A stretch of DNA of 64,000 nt from Acholoe squamosa (Eukaryota > Annelida > Polychaeta > Phyllodocida > Polynoidae). The stretch is taken from assembly GCA_949317995.1 (NCBI GenBank), contig OX439042.1, positions 18,393,174 to 18,457,173 of the forward strand, given 5' to 3'. Below the pieces are notes generated by a model, which saw nothing but the letters and a program-made list of their open reading frames with translations, was not told the origin of the DNA and made no database searches. Of this stretch, positions 46,788 to 56,555 are shown in pieces. A program made the translations under genes and the position numbers. The first letter of the stretch is position 1. Each line of letters starts with the position of its first letter.

Positions 46788-49649
46788 CAGGCTGCTAGGT
46801 TGGCAGGTGTCCAGTAGTCCTGGGGTGGGCCTCTGTCATCACCTGCCTCAAGTGGACTATGCACAGAGGTATGCCCCAAAATGTTAATTATCTCTGTACG
46901 CCCTGATCCCGAACACACATTTAGGATGCAGCCCTTAGGTAATGGAGTAGCGAACAGGTATGTGCTATCTCTACCCCAGAAGCCAGCTCCAAAATGTCCC
47001 TCCCTTATATAGATAAAGCATTAATGATGGTAGATTTAGGACCTAGTTAGTGATCGCCTCACCTGAGGTGCTGCATATGGATGTGTGAGTGATGCATTCT
47101 GCGGGCCTCCAGGTGGGAGTGTGGGAGACAGCTGCTGGCTATACCCCTCCCACCTAGTTTTAGCCCTCTGTGGGCCACATTGTACATTTATGTACTATTT
47201 CCTCGTACCCATTTGTGACACTGGTGAGTCTATTCGTATAATCTCGATTTACATGACTCAGACTTAGCCTTAGAATAATTCCCCAAATAACCAGGACTGT
47301 AGCCCTGGCTAAAGAATAGTCCCCAGGACTGTATTCACGCATCATGACTCCTGCTAGAAAAGTATACATAAGCACTATGTGTCACATGGGTCACACTGCC
47401 TGCACCTCTATATAATGTTCCAGCACATATAATATATAAATGTGGTCACGTGCAGCATACCTCTGAAAATGGCTATATGCTGGGCCCATATGCTCAATGA
47501 TTTAGAGGCTGAGTCAGTGGGCCAATTGACATTGTCCTTACTGGTTTATCTACCTCATAATGCACAGGTAGTAAAATGGACTGAATGAGCCATTTCTGTA
47601 AAACTAGAAAGATAGACAGATATGGATATGTTTGGTAGCATATTGGTCCGATGTCAGAAATGCATTGGCCTATATAGACCTGCAGGTTTTAAGTTTGATT
47701 CATATGAACTCTGAACACTATGAATATGAATATGAACACTATTAATATAGTGAAATGAGGATTTTAGTCCCAAAGACCCAGTGTGTATCTCACTGTTTTC
47801 ACATGTCTATTATGCCCCTGATCAAAGGGAAAAGAAAAAAAAAACGACAATAGGTTAAAAGGTCCTCATGACATTGTTCCATAGGTTGTGATGAAAACAT
47901 ACCTATTAATTTAGTAGCCTCATATTCAAAAGCAGACTGTTAATGCCAACAATTGAACATTTCCACTACACATGTGCATAGTCTATCAAAGATAGAATAT
48001 AGCTTAAGAAATATCCATTGATTCTTTATTGAAAATATCGAACAATGTGAGGTGAAATTACATGATTCATGAAAAAGGAATAATACCCCTAGGTGTGTGC
48101 CAAACTGCCATGTAGGTGTAAAAACCTACCAGACATGGGTGAGTACAGATCTATATTGGCCAGTGACATTGTCTGAAGACGCATGCTGCTCACAGTATGT
48201 AAACATAGCATGTGGCCTGAACGTGTCATGTTTGCTTTAGGCGTTAGGCCTACGTCCTGTTACATTGAAATAACAATTAACACACCTCAATTAGCCCTAA
48301 CGTAAATAGAACCGTAACCATGTAGCAAATAAGCTGCAGCTTTACCCGGCCTCACAGGAGGGGATCGTATGCAGATTACGACCTAGTCATTCTGTAATGA
48401 GTTCCAACTGAACACTGGGCCTGAACTGTGTGTGTTGCTCTGTAAATCTTAGTTAAGGGAATGTTCTCTAATCCCAATAGCCAATGTCGTCCTTTTTTTC
48501 CCACCCCAGCAGGCCATCCCGTCCAAACTCATCAATGCTATTTTTAACATTTTTTTTTCTGAATATGCACATTTTCAGACTTGAAAAGCCCCATGCCGCA
48601 AGGAAACAAACTCGCTTCAATCCCGACCCTACCACATAGACTGGTGACATTATAAGTGAACGTTCCTCAGATTAGGGGAAAGAGAGTACCTATAACAGTT
48701 TGCTGTGCAGGAGGGTTCAATCACCTGATGTGGGCCCTATTAAACTGTCAGCCACAACTCACAGAGTTACACTAAACAGCGTATTTGCAGCACTAGGAGT
48801 TGCCATAGATCCCAACCCACATGGCACTTGTTCTTTCTGTTTGGTGCTCAATTTCACCTTACAACATTCTTTCCTACCATCAGATAATTTAAGGCTCTAG
48901 GGACTGCTATGTGGCAATCTAGAATGTGGAGGTAAGGAAGGTTGGGGGTATAAGGTTAAGGGGATAAATGACATAGCCTATCCTCTAGTGCATGTAATAG
49001 AGGTCAGGCGGCTAAAAAAAAGTTGGAATTTGCTACAACCCAGGTTTCTACCTACACCCATCTGCAATCACTTAGTTGCTGTCCGATATGGGAGGGGTGA
49101 GGTTTTGGGGGCAAGGGGGCTCCAGGCTCCCATCCTACTGTACCCCTACTCAACCCTAGTTCTCTCCTAAAAATAGACTCTCATACAAAGAAGTACCTGG
49201 GCACTTCAGCCAAGCTGTTGTCAGCATCTTCTGATACTGACAGGGCGGGCCTTCCCATCAATTAGCTAGTCAGCTTGATAGTACTCCATGTTCATTTTTT
49301 TTTCAATCCTCCCTGAAAAAAGTTTGCATTCATAAAATCAACTAAAATAATACAACATAGATATATCCAGCATTTAAAGTATTGACCAATCCTGTGGCTA
49401 TGCATCATTCATAATCCTATAGTTACTGCATACCTATTCGAAATGCCCTATTCTTATACGTGTATTCCCCCAAAAAAATATAAAATATGGCCAATACTAA
49501 GGTATTCCACGTACTGAAAGGCATGAAAGAGTAGCAGACGAGGGCCAGTCTACAGTGACCATGAAATACCATGGCTATCACTAGAGAGTCTAGGTGTAGC
49601 CTGCATATCCCGGTCCCTGCACTCCCTTACACTAACTGACACCATGTGT

Positions 49650-50090
49650 GTTACAGAGAAAAAAAGAAAAAAAGGGGTCTTTTTCGAGTCTTTGCAAGTT
49701 ATAGTGAAATCTAAAAAAGGGGGTACTTATTACAGACGAACCTCCATGGAAAGGGGGTGTAATTTGCTTTGCCTCTTTGGGTAGGGGGTCTTCATATCAT
49801 CATGATTCCATGCCCAGCCCCCAAAGCCCAGATGTCCATGTATCTCATCCATAGATGCAAATGTTGACATGCAAGTATTAAAGTGCATGTTTTCCAAAGT
49901 GGTCTATCATTTGTTGTTATTTTCATTGAGAGAAAGGGGTAGGCCGTGTATATCTTTGCACTTCGTGAAAAAAGGGGTACTTTTTAGGCCCCAAAAGTCA
50001 GCGAATTTGCCATAAAAAGGGGTCCTTTTTCTCTCAGAAATCAGCGGATAGGGGGTATAATTGATATCCCAGAACGCACATGGTGTCAGC
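49650..50090. repeat. AAAAGGGGTAC phrase repeat, copy 1
   Basis: Phrases such as AAAAAAGGGGTCTTTTTC, AAAAGGGGGTACTTATT and AAAAAAGGGGTACTTTTTAG recur about seven times. The segment ends AGAACGCACATGGT, as does the similar block ending near 55160 (TGAACGCACATGGT), so both may be copies of one dispersed element. It lies just inside intron 1. Confidence 0.5.
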
Positions 50091-50200
50091 ATGAATTTGG
50101 GAGTGCGGGGGCCGGGCTGCATATGGATGGATAGACTTGGGTACTTGGATGTTAGGGCCATGTGGGTCCCGGTGGTGGGTGTGTCTTGAGCATGCCTCAC

Positions 50201-50332
50201 CTGGATCCAGCGTTCCGTTTCATGTAGAGCCAGTTCGGTAAAGAACTCCAGTTCCTCGTCCACCCGGAGACGCGGCTCCCACGCCCCGGTGATGATCCCC
50301 CCGGCATCGTCCTCCTCATGTACCCCGGCCAT
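50201..50332 (-). CDS. LMO7-like: LMO7/LIMCH1-type CH gene, exon 1 (start)
   Basis: 132 bp, 44 codons, ending in phase 0 at donor ATCCAG/GTGAGG. The ATG at 50332-50330 has A at -3 and G at +4, and an in-frame TAA lies 30 nt upstream (50362-50360), so this is a credible start. An acidic N-terminus (MAGVHEEDDAGGIITGAWEP) leads into LALHETERWIQ, which matches the start of the CH domain; exon 2 continues with AVT. The exon is G/C-rich with several CpGs, unlike the intron around it, as is common for first exons. In known relatives the protein binds actin-associated partners through CH, coiled-coil and LIM parts. No promoter element could be assigned. Confidence 0.85.
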
Positions 50333-50968
50333 GTTGGAGGGGCTCTGACCTCCAGTAGGTTATAGGTATAAGTATCCAAACTGACCACAGCCTCAGAACA
50401 GCTCAGCAGCTCCTATAGAGGCTATAACTCACTCCACACTGTAACCCCCATCAGTGGGTACTCCAGGGCGGTGCATCCTTGAGTGTGGGGTAGTCCTACA
50501 TGATACTCCTCTCCTCCAGGTGCCAGACTCCTTCCTCCAGTGCCTGGGTGGTGTGGAGTAGCAGGCAGTGTTTATGGAGGTAGTAGATTTTGTAATGCGC
50601 GCCCTGGAACACTATCCTGTCCAGGTGGCTTTCAGTGGTTTGAGTACTAGTCTCTCAGCGTTATTATATGAGGAGAACATCAGCATACTCAGTAGGCTGA
50701 GCTGACGGCTTAGCCGCCTCCTGAGCTGTTAGGTGCTGGAGTATGGAGTAGTCCCTCCCGCGCGTGGTGTCCGCCTGGAGTTCACTGGCCTAGTCACACT
50801 GAACGCACCAGGGTCCCGGCCCAGGCCCCACAGGGTCAGAGCTGGAGGTATGCCTGCCACGACCTGCCTCCTGCTACATACCCCCTGTTCTCCTCCCTCC
50901 CCCTCTCACTCTCTGCTAATCCCTGGGGTGATACCAGGGGCCACACCTACACACCCTGTGTTATAAGG
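50333..50968. other. LMO7-like: Upstream region of the CH gene (5' UTR and promoter expected)
   Basis: The region is moderately G/C-rich and non-coding as far as I can tell. The plus-strand frame at 50733-50966 starts at CTG-type or TTG-type codons and has no motif. A transcription start cannot be placed from sequence alone. Confidence 0.4.
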
Positions 50969-51304
50969 GAGTGATCACTTTTTAACAACAGGGAGTGGGG
51001 TGGGTTGGTTTTTGCATGGAAGCGCAAAAAAGATGTTGCCCCCTCCCTCTTAAAGATCAAAATCTTTTTGCCTCCACCCCCCCCCCTCTCAGGAGTCGAA
51101 AATCGCCCGAGAATGCAACCCATTGACCTATAGTAGCTTGCAAGATTTTTCGTGTAAAACAGGTAATTTTATTTTGCCCCTGCCCCCCCCCCCTCAGAGG
51201 GGTTGAAAAAATGTTGATCCCCCGGTCAAGGGATTGAAACATTTTTGACCCCCCTCAAAACTCCCCAGGCCCCTCCCCCAGTTGTTAGAAAATAATAAAA
51301 TGAC
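50969..51304. mobile_element. G/C-run hairpin element, diverged copy
   Basis: The left end GTGATCACTTTTTAACAACAG and right end CAGTTGTTAGAAAATAATAAA form an imperfect inverted pair. The interior has C runs with CCCCTCAGAGGGGTTGAAAA and a central CTATAGTAGC, the same architecture as 31173-31481. Confidence 0.5.
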
Positions 51305-52575
51305 GTTCTAATGCCGCACCATATGGTGGATGATATTTATGCAAAAAAAGAAAATATATTTTGACAGGTGTAGGCTAATTACCGTAGTATCCAGTGTATA
51401 AGTGTATAAGGCGAGGCTTGTACAAGGGGACATCCAGACCCGGGATCAAGATCTTTCATTTGATGTTACCCCGGGTATGCTACATCATTCTCTAACCCCC
51501 ACAGCAAAATTGGGAGTCGACGGTAGTCTTGGGATCCAAGCTACGTTTGTTTGACTTTTGAAAATCCAATGAGTAGGCCTAGATCAGGAATAAGTCCTAT
51601 GTCATTTTTTCTACGGAGCATAACTCAAACTCTAGGTGCGTCTTAAACGCGGGGTCGCCTTATACGCAGGATAGGCCTGCTACGGTATTAGCTTGGGAGC
51701 CGTCCATAAATCACCTATGTCATTCCTTAGCCCCCCCCCCACTCATTCCTTCGCCATTCTTTTAATTACATTGTACTATAGATATGTGTAGAAGGCATGA
51801 GACCCCCCCCCCCTTCCGTATAACGACTATGAAAGGGAGAGATTCCAATTATCCCTAATTGCCTAGCCCTAGAGCTGATAAAATAAATATCAACACTGAT
51901 CACAACATAGGCTCCTTTAGGATTTTGACAAAAACTGCACCTCGTTTGGCGTATTTGGAATCTAGGATTGGAATACAGTCGACAATAGTTCAAATCGTTA
52001 TTATTTGGGGTAGATCAGCTGACTTCCCTGTACATCCCTTTAAATTCGTTACCCCTATAGGAAAAAGTACATGTATATAGAGACATAATGATTCTAGTGA
52101 AGGTTTTATTTCGCAACACATGTGTTTTATAGACATATATTGATGTAAAAGTATGAGTAAGTATATTCCATGCAAAACACTTTTATTAGACTAGACATAC
52201 TGTTCATTTTCAACAAATCCCATGCGATTGATAATCACTTTTGTTTTCATAAACCTATAAACCAGAGTGTTTCTCGTGTATTTATATAATAAAGTACATT
52301 TCTGAATACAACCTATTTTCCATAGGCCTACCTGTTTTGCCTCTGTAATCATAATAGTCATTTATAATTTCATATTAAAAATGGTCTTTATCTTAAATTA
52401 ATGTAAGCCTAAAGGTGATTTTTCTTGCTATAACAGGCTCATAAAGTATTTATATATTTATATATAAGATGTAGATAAAGCTATTGTGGCTGAGAGTGCA
52501 ATACACTATTGCTACCTAGTGATACCAGGAAACAGCAACTTTGGGGCGCCCCCTGTTAATGATGTTCTCATTTAC
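51305..52575. other. No gene seen
   Basis: A/T-rich upstream sequence. A fragment GCCGTCCATAAATCACCTATGTCATTCC near 51700 resembles one end of the MITE at 52829-53004. C runs occur at 51731 and 51804. Confidence 0.4.
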
Positions 52576-52764
52576 TCGCCAGGCAGCGACTGTGTAGCGG
52601 CGTTTGGGTGTCGTCTGCAGAGAGGGCCTTTCTCCTATGATGGCGGGAAACATGACGGACAGGTCACGTGGCTGTGGAGGGCTCTGAGTCTGTGTGTGAC
52701 CCCTGAAGTGCTGCTTCCACCAAGGTCCGTCTTCAACTGCAGACGGTCTCAGCACTGAGTTTAC
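52576..52764 (-). other. Candidate coding exon, unassigned
   Basis: 189 bp (63 codons exactly) lie between a plausible acceptor (ATCCTTCAG) and donor (GGCGA/GTAAAT). The frame reads VNSVLRPSAVEDGPWWKQHF, later PPQPRDLSVMFPAIIGERPS and TPKRRYTVAAWR. It is G/C-rich against A/T-rich flanks, and the exon would be phase-symmetric (0,0). I do not recognise the protein. It lies 2.2 kb upstream of the CH-gene start on the same strand. The plus strand is also open across it, so this remains a candidate. Confidence 0.3.
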
Positions 52765-52828
52765 CTGAAGGATCAAATGATGGGTCTTTAATTGCATTAA
52801 TAATAGCTTTTACCACATGGGGGCCTAA

Positions 52829-53004
52829 GGGGCCATCCACAAATGACGTCATGCTGGAAGGGGGGGGGAGGTGTTAGGCCCGGAATGATGGAATCAATTT
52901 TCCATATATACCTTTAGCATTGCAAATTTTGCACAAAAAAAAAAAAATATCACACGGGGGGAGTCAAAAATAGTAAAATTTTGCATGACGCCATTCGTGG
53001 ATGG
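52829..53004. mobile_element. MITE with GGCCATCCACAAATGACG ends
   Basis: Inverted ends GGCCATCCACAAATGACGTC and GACGCCATTCGTGGATGG bound about 176 bp with a G run, an A run and no frame. The right end stops four bases before the LTR that starts at 53009, so the LTR may have inserted at its edge. Confidence 0.6.
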
Positions 53005-53008
53005 GAAT

Positions 53009-53277
53009 TGTTGGGGTATAACCTCACGCAGTCTCAGACCCGACTCTATCAAATAGTAGAGTCTGAGCAGAAGTCTATTTGTGGCTTTTGACAACCCCTG
53101 CTGCCCCCTAGTGGTAGTTCCTGATAGTTCCTGTGACAGATAATGGTCACGTGGAACTAAATCCATTTCCTCTATGTTTCTATATAGCATAACACACAAA
53201 AACAGCCGCCTAAAATGTTCGTTGGTAAAAATTTCAACCATAGCACGGTTAACTCATCCCTCATACACAATCTGACA
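53009..53277 (+). mobile_element. Probable solo LTR of a related Copia family
   Basis: The first 20 bases, TGTTGGGGTATAACCTCACG, equal the start of the Copia 3' LTR at 59806. The rest differs, but both have a CTGC-type GCCCCCTAGTGGTAG / GCCGCCCTCTGTGGTGAG block at a similar place. It ends CTGACA, giving TG...CA and 269 bp (the Copia LTR is 271 bp). GAAT directly flanks both sides, a possible 4-bp target duplication. No internal element sequence adjoins it. Confidence 0.5.
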
Positions 53278-53799
53278 GAATGTTTGATAGGCTTAACCCT
53301 GAAAATCTTAAATAAGGGAATGATATGTGCAGTGAGTGCCATTCTACCCTATTTTGGGCCTAAAAACCTCCATTGGCCAGATTAACTTTTGCATGCCTCA
53401 TAAAATCCCCAAGTCCTGGCATAATATAAAATCACACCTACTATTCCATTTATTAAATATTTAGGAACACCTGTGATTTTTTCATAATTTTACCAATATT
53501 TCTTCTGTCTAATTCTAAACCAATCAGCAGTCAGAACACCCTTCAGTGCAGTCCTGAATACCATATGACTCACGACAGGGCAGCATTTACGTCCAAGTAA
53601 CCTAATGGGTAGATCAGGAGCTTTTTATTTGCTGCATTGTATTACCTTTTTCTCAAGGCTGATATCCTATTTACTGGGTGTTGTGTTCTGTTGTTTTTAC
53701 CTGGTTTGTTTACCTGAGGCCAAACCACATGTAGAGATGTCTACAACTATACAACATGCCATAGAGAAGAGCAGAGAGGCTGCTGGGGTTGTGTACAAA

Positions 53800-54110
53800 A
53801 ACTAGCAGGAAGGGGGTACTTTTTGTACCCCTGTTACGGACCCGCCCGGACCCGTTATAAGGGGTCCTTTAAGGTCCAAATTAAGCTCAAAGGGGTACGT
53901 TTTGAAAGAGCTTTCCAATGCTGAAAGAATTTTTGAAATATTCCAACTAGAACCAGAGTTAGGGAGTATTCATGATTTATGGCAGGGGTGGGGGTGAGCA
54001 AATTGACGGGGGGCTATTTATTTTCAGGGTATTCTTAGAGGGGGCCATTTGTTTTTTATCTATTCTTAGAGGGGGGGCCATTTATTTTTAGGGTATTTAT
54101 CCAAAATGTC
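53800..54110. repeat. GGGGTAC phrases and a GGGGGCCATTT tandem
   Basis: Phrases GGGGGTACTTTTTGTACCCC and AAAGGGGTACGTTTTG occur at 53812-53905. From 53999 there are three to four units around ATTCTTAGAGGGGGCCATTT at a spacing of about 37 bp. Non-coding. Confidence 0.5.
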
Positions 54111-54498
54111 GCGAATTTCGACACCATGAAATGTCTTTTAATGTATCAGAGACTCATTTAGAAAGACTAAAGGTAATGAAAATTTCCAGTTCAGTGAAAT
54201 CTAATTGGAAAATTAAGTACTGTTCTACAATATGATATCCTTGCACACCCTGACTTAAGGAGGATTCTTTGTGGGCCTGACTGAAGGAGCTATCCTCATG
54301 TATAATCTGCATCTTATGCATGAGTTTTTACAGTAGTAGGTCTACTATTCTACACAAAAATACCTTGTCTATAAGGTGTATCTGAGTTGAGACCAATTCT
54401 ATCACCTATCCCTTGGAGTCTATTAACCTATTAAGGGCAGAAGGCACATGAGCTCTTTGGCCATGGGGACAGCCTTTAAATATCCTAGCAGTAAGGAA

Positions 54499-54751
54499 GT
54501 GGTCATTATTTATCAACAGCGGGCCGTTGGTGGGTTTTTATGTCCCCCCCTCGACGACAGTGAAAATGTTTTGCGCCCCCCTAAACAGGAGGCGCGGAGA
54601 ATTTTCGCACCCCTCTTTGAGCTATAGTAGCGCGGGGGCATTTTTGCTCAAAAGAGGGTAAATTTTTTTAGCCCCCCCTCAAGAGGGGTCTGAAATTTTT
54701 ACGCCCCCCCCTCAAACCCACCATCCCCCCTGTTGATAAGTAATGACCACT
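54499..54751 (-). mobile_element. G/C-run hairpin element, copy B
   Basis: The ends AGTGGTCATTATTTATCAAC and GTTGATAAGTAATGACCACT are inverted repeats. In reverse orientation the interior follows copy A at 31173-31481 almost phrase by phrase, including CAGACCCCTCTTGAGGGG, GCGCTACTATAGCTC and TTCTCCGCGCC. The two copies allow a family consensus. Confidence 0.8.
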
Positions 54752-54889
54752 CCCTAAGGGCCTACCTTCTATTAAATGCACCTGCACTAATAAGCGCACC
54801 CCTCGCCTTTTGGGCTGTAAGCACACACCCCTTGTGTCAAATCATGCTAATGTAAAAGTAAAGTTTTTTTTAGAGCAAATGGTCCCTTG

Positions 54890-55165
54890 GAATTTGTATC
54901 ACACGGCCATAATTTTTTCTTGAATTTTTAGGCTGGGAAAGGGGTACATTTTTCAGAAAAAAATCAAAATATAGTCGGAAAAGGGGTATACTTCATGCAA
55001 CTATTCCGTTCAAGGGGTGCCCAAATTCAGAGTTTGTCTTCTGTCATCCTGACAGCAGGAAAAGGGGTGGATTTCCAAGTTAATTCCCGTCAAAAGGGGT
55101 ACATATTAGTCAAATTTCCCCCCCATAAAGGGGTACCAAGTCAAGGGTCATGAACGCACATGGTT
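54890..55165. repeat. AAAAGGGGTAC phrase repeat, copy 2
   Basis: Five to six phrases of the form GGAAAAGGGGTATACTT, GTCAAAAGGGGTACATATT and CATAAAGGGGTACC run up to TCATGAACGCACATGGT, the same closing phrase as at 50080-50093. Confidence 0.5.
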
Positions 55166-55404
55166 ACTATAGGACAAATAGGGAGTGGCCCCCCTGGAAC
55201 ATGGACGTGGTATGCCTCAGTGTAGAAGCAGAGCATCAGTACCACAGAGACGCGTATGGAGGCACAGAGGGCCAGTGTGTTTGCACCAGGATCCTGGGAT
55301 ATTGGTTCATCCACTAGACTACAGGGGGAGCCAAAAGTAACCGTCCACAAATAGACTCTTGTCCAGGCCCACATGTTCACATAGTGGGGCTGGGCTCGAG
55401 GCTG

Positions 55405-55664
55405 AACCTCACGTCGATCCTTGGTAAATGAGCGCGGGAACAGCGCTACTGTGCCGCCCTCTGTGGTGAGAGAAGTAAACTAAACATGTATGTTGTTTTA
55501 ACTGGTCACAACTTTTGAATAAATGAGTTGTACTTCCGGTCTGAGTCAGCGCGGCCCACGAGGAGTCAGAGAATCCAAATTGAAGAAGTGTTTCTTGATT
55601 AATCCTTTAATTTGAAGAAGTAAATGCCCAAATTATCCTCCACAAAATGGCTTCCACACTAACA
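55405..55664 (+). repeat. Copia 5' LTR, start lost
   Basis: 260 bp matching the 3' LTR with two substitutions (GCGGCCCACG against GCGGGCCACG, and GAGAATCC against GAGAAACC). The expected TGTTGGGGTAT start is absent; the sequence before AACCTCACG is GGGCTCGAGGCTG. It ends CTAACA at 55664. The gag ATG (55647) lies within its last 18 bases. GAATAAATGAG near 55518 may be part of the RNA-end signals. Confidence 0.9.
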
Positions 55665-56288
55665 GGTCATGGTCCCAGGCACAGGTTGATGTTTGATGGA
55701 GATGAGGGCAAGTATGAACTCTGGGAATGTAGATTTTTAGGCCACATGAGGCAAATGAAGTTACTGGATACAATTGCTGGGAATGGTATTGCACCTGCAG
55801 ATAAAAAGGCAGAGGCATATGCAGAAATTGTACAGTATTTGGATGATAGGAGCTTATCCCTTATCATGAGAGATGCTAAGGATGATGGCAGACAGGCTCT
55901 TAAAATTCTCAGAGACCATTACAAAGGCAAAAGTAAGCCCAGGGTTATTTCCCTTTACACTGAACTGACATCATTAAGAAAAGGTACTGATGAGTGTATC
56001 ACCGACTACGTCATCCGTGCGGAGACCGCTTCAAATGCGCTGAAAGAAGCAGGGGAAGAAGTGAGTGACAGTTTACTTGTTGCTATGGTTCTGAAAGGTC
56101 TTCCAGCTGAATATAATACTTTCGGAACTGTTACCACCCAAAAGGATGACCATAGGTTCAGTGACTTTAAAGTGGCACTTAGAAATTTTGAGGAGACGGA
56201 AAAGTGCCGGTCGAGTGACGCTGAGTTCAACTCGAGACAGGAGAATGTGCACTCAAAACCTAGAAGTTCTGAAACTAGTCAGCGGTGA
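55647..56288 (+). pseudogene. Copia gag (capsid part), truncated by an insertion
   Basis: A 213-codon frame; residues about 15-190 form a UBN2/gag-polypeptide type capsid domain (KYELWECRFLGHMRQMKLL, IVQYLDDRSLSLIMRDAKDD, LVAMVLKGLPAEYNTFGTVT). It packages element RNA in virus-like particles. The ATG at 55647 lies inside the LTR; a second Met at 55689 could also serve. The frame ends at a stop contributed by the palindrome inserted at 56278. Removing that 250-nt addition (248 plus TA) would not restore register with the downstream CCHC/protease frame, so either a further indel or a gag-pol frame change is implied. Confidence 0.85.
55665..55682 (+). promoter_or_regulatory. Primer-binding site, half-tRNA(iMet) type
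   Basis: Directly after the 5' LTR, GGTCATGGTCCCAGGCAC resembles the complement of the anticodon stem-loop of animal initiator tRNA-Met (GGTTATGGGCCCAGCAC, from memory): 15 matches, two mismatches and one extra G. Copia-type elements are known to prime from a cleaved half of this tRNA. Here the site also encodes gag residues. Confidence 0.5.
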
Positions 56289-56525
56289 CCACTTTAGGTC
56301 CTCAAGTTGACGATACCTGAAACTACAGCTTTAGGTAGTCAAAATGACGACTTTAAGTTGTCATCCTGACGACCTGAGTCATCAATATGATGACTCTGTA
56401 CTGTCAGTATTCTCATCCTGATGACTCAGGTCGTCAGGATGACGACCTAAAGTCGTCATTTTGACTACCTACAGTTGTAGTTTTAGGTATCGTCAACTTG
56501 AGGACCTAAACTGGTCACCGCTGAC
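56278..56525. mobile_element. 248-bp palindromic foldback element inside gag
   Basis: Nearly the whole insert is one hairpin. It starts GTCAGCGGTGACCACTTTAG, ends CTAAACTGGTCACCGCTGAC, and the arms run inward for about 110 bp with a few mismatches around a centre near 56400. It is flanked by TA on both sides, and five more flanking bases (GAAAC/GTTTC) continue the symmetry. Repeated GACGACTTTAAGT, GACGACCTGA and GATGACTC words give it a second layer of internal periodicity. It has no frame and must move in trans. Confidence 0.85.
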
Positions 56526-56555
56526 TAGTTTCGGATCTTCCATGTTTTCAGTGTG

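Larger units (their letters stand above)
25054..50200. other. LMO7-like: Intron 1 of the CH gene, 25.1 kb and transposon-filled
   Basis: This span lies between the exon 1 donor (GTGAGG) and the exon 2 acceptor (CTTGCAG), phase 0. It holds the palindrome-ended element at 25.4-26.4 kb, a hAT-like MITE, G/C-run hairpins, several TTAA elements, the LINE and its nested MITE. Stretches with nothing I can name: 26413-28288, 28788-30139, 32471-35240, 35431-39380, 44511-46554 and 46788-49649. A G/C-rich patch at 26740-26890 and a hAT-like fragment near 29220-29320 are the only notable items in those. Confidence 0.75.

Noticed and set aside
55141-55380. A 79-codon minus-strand frame just left of the Copia element
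   Set aside because: No splice or start support and no motif; the composition fits non-coding upstream DNA.
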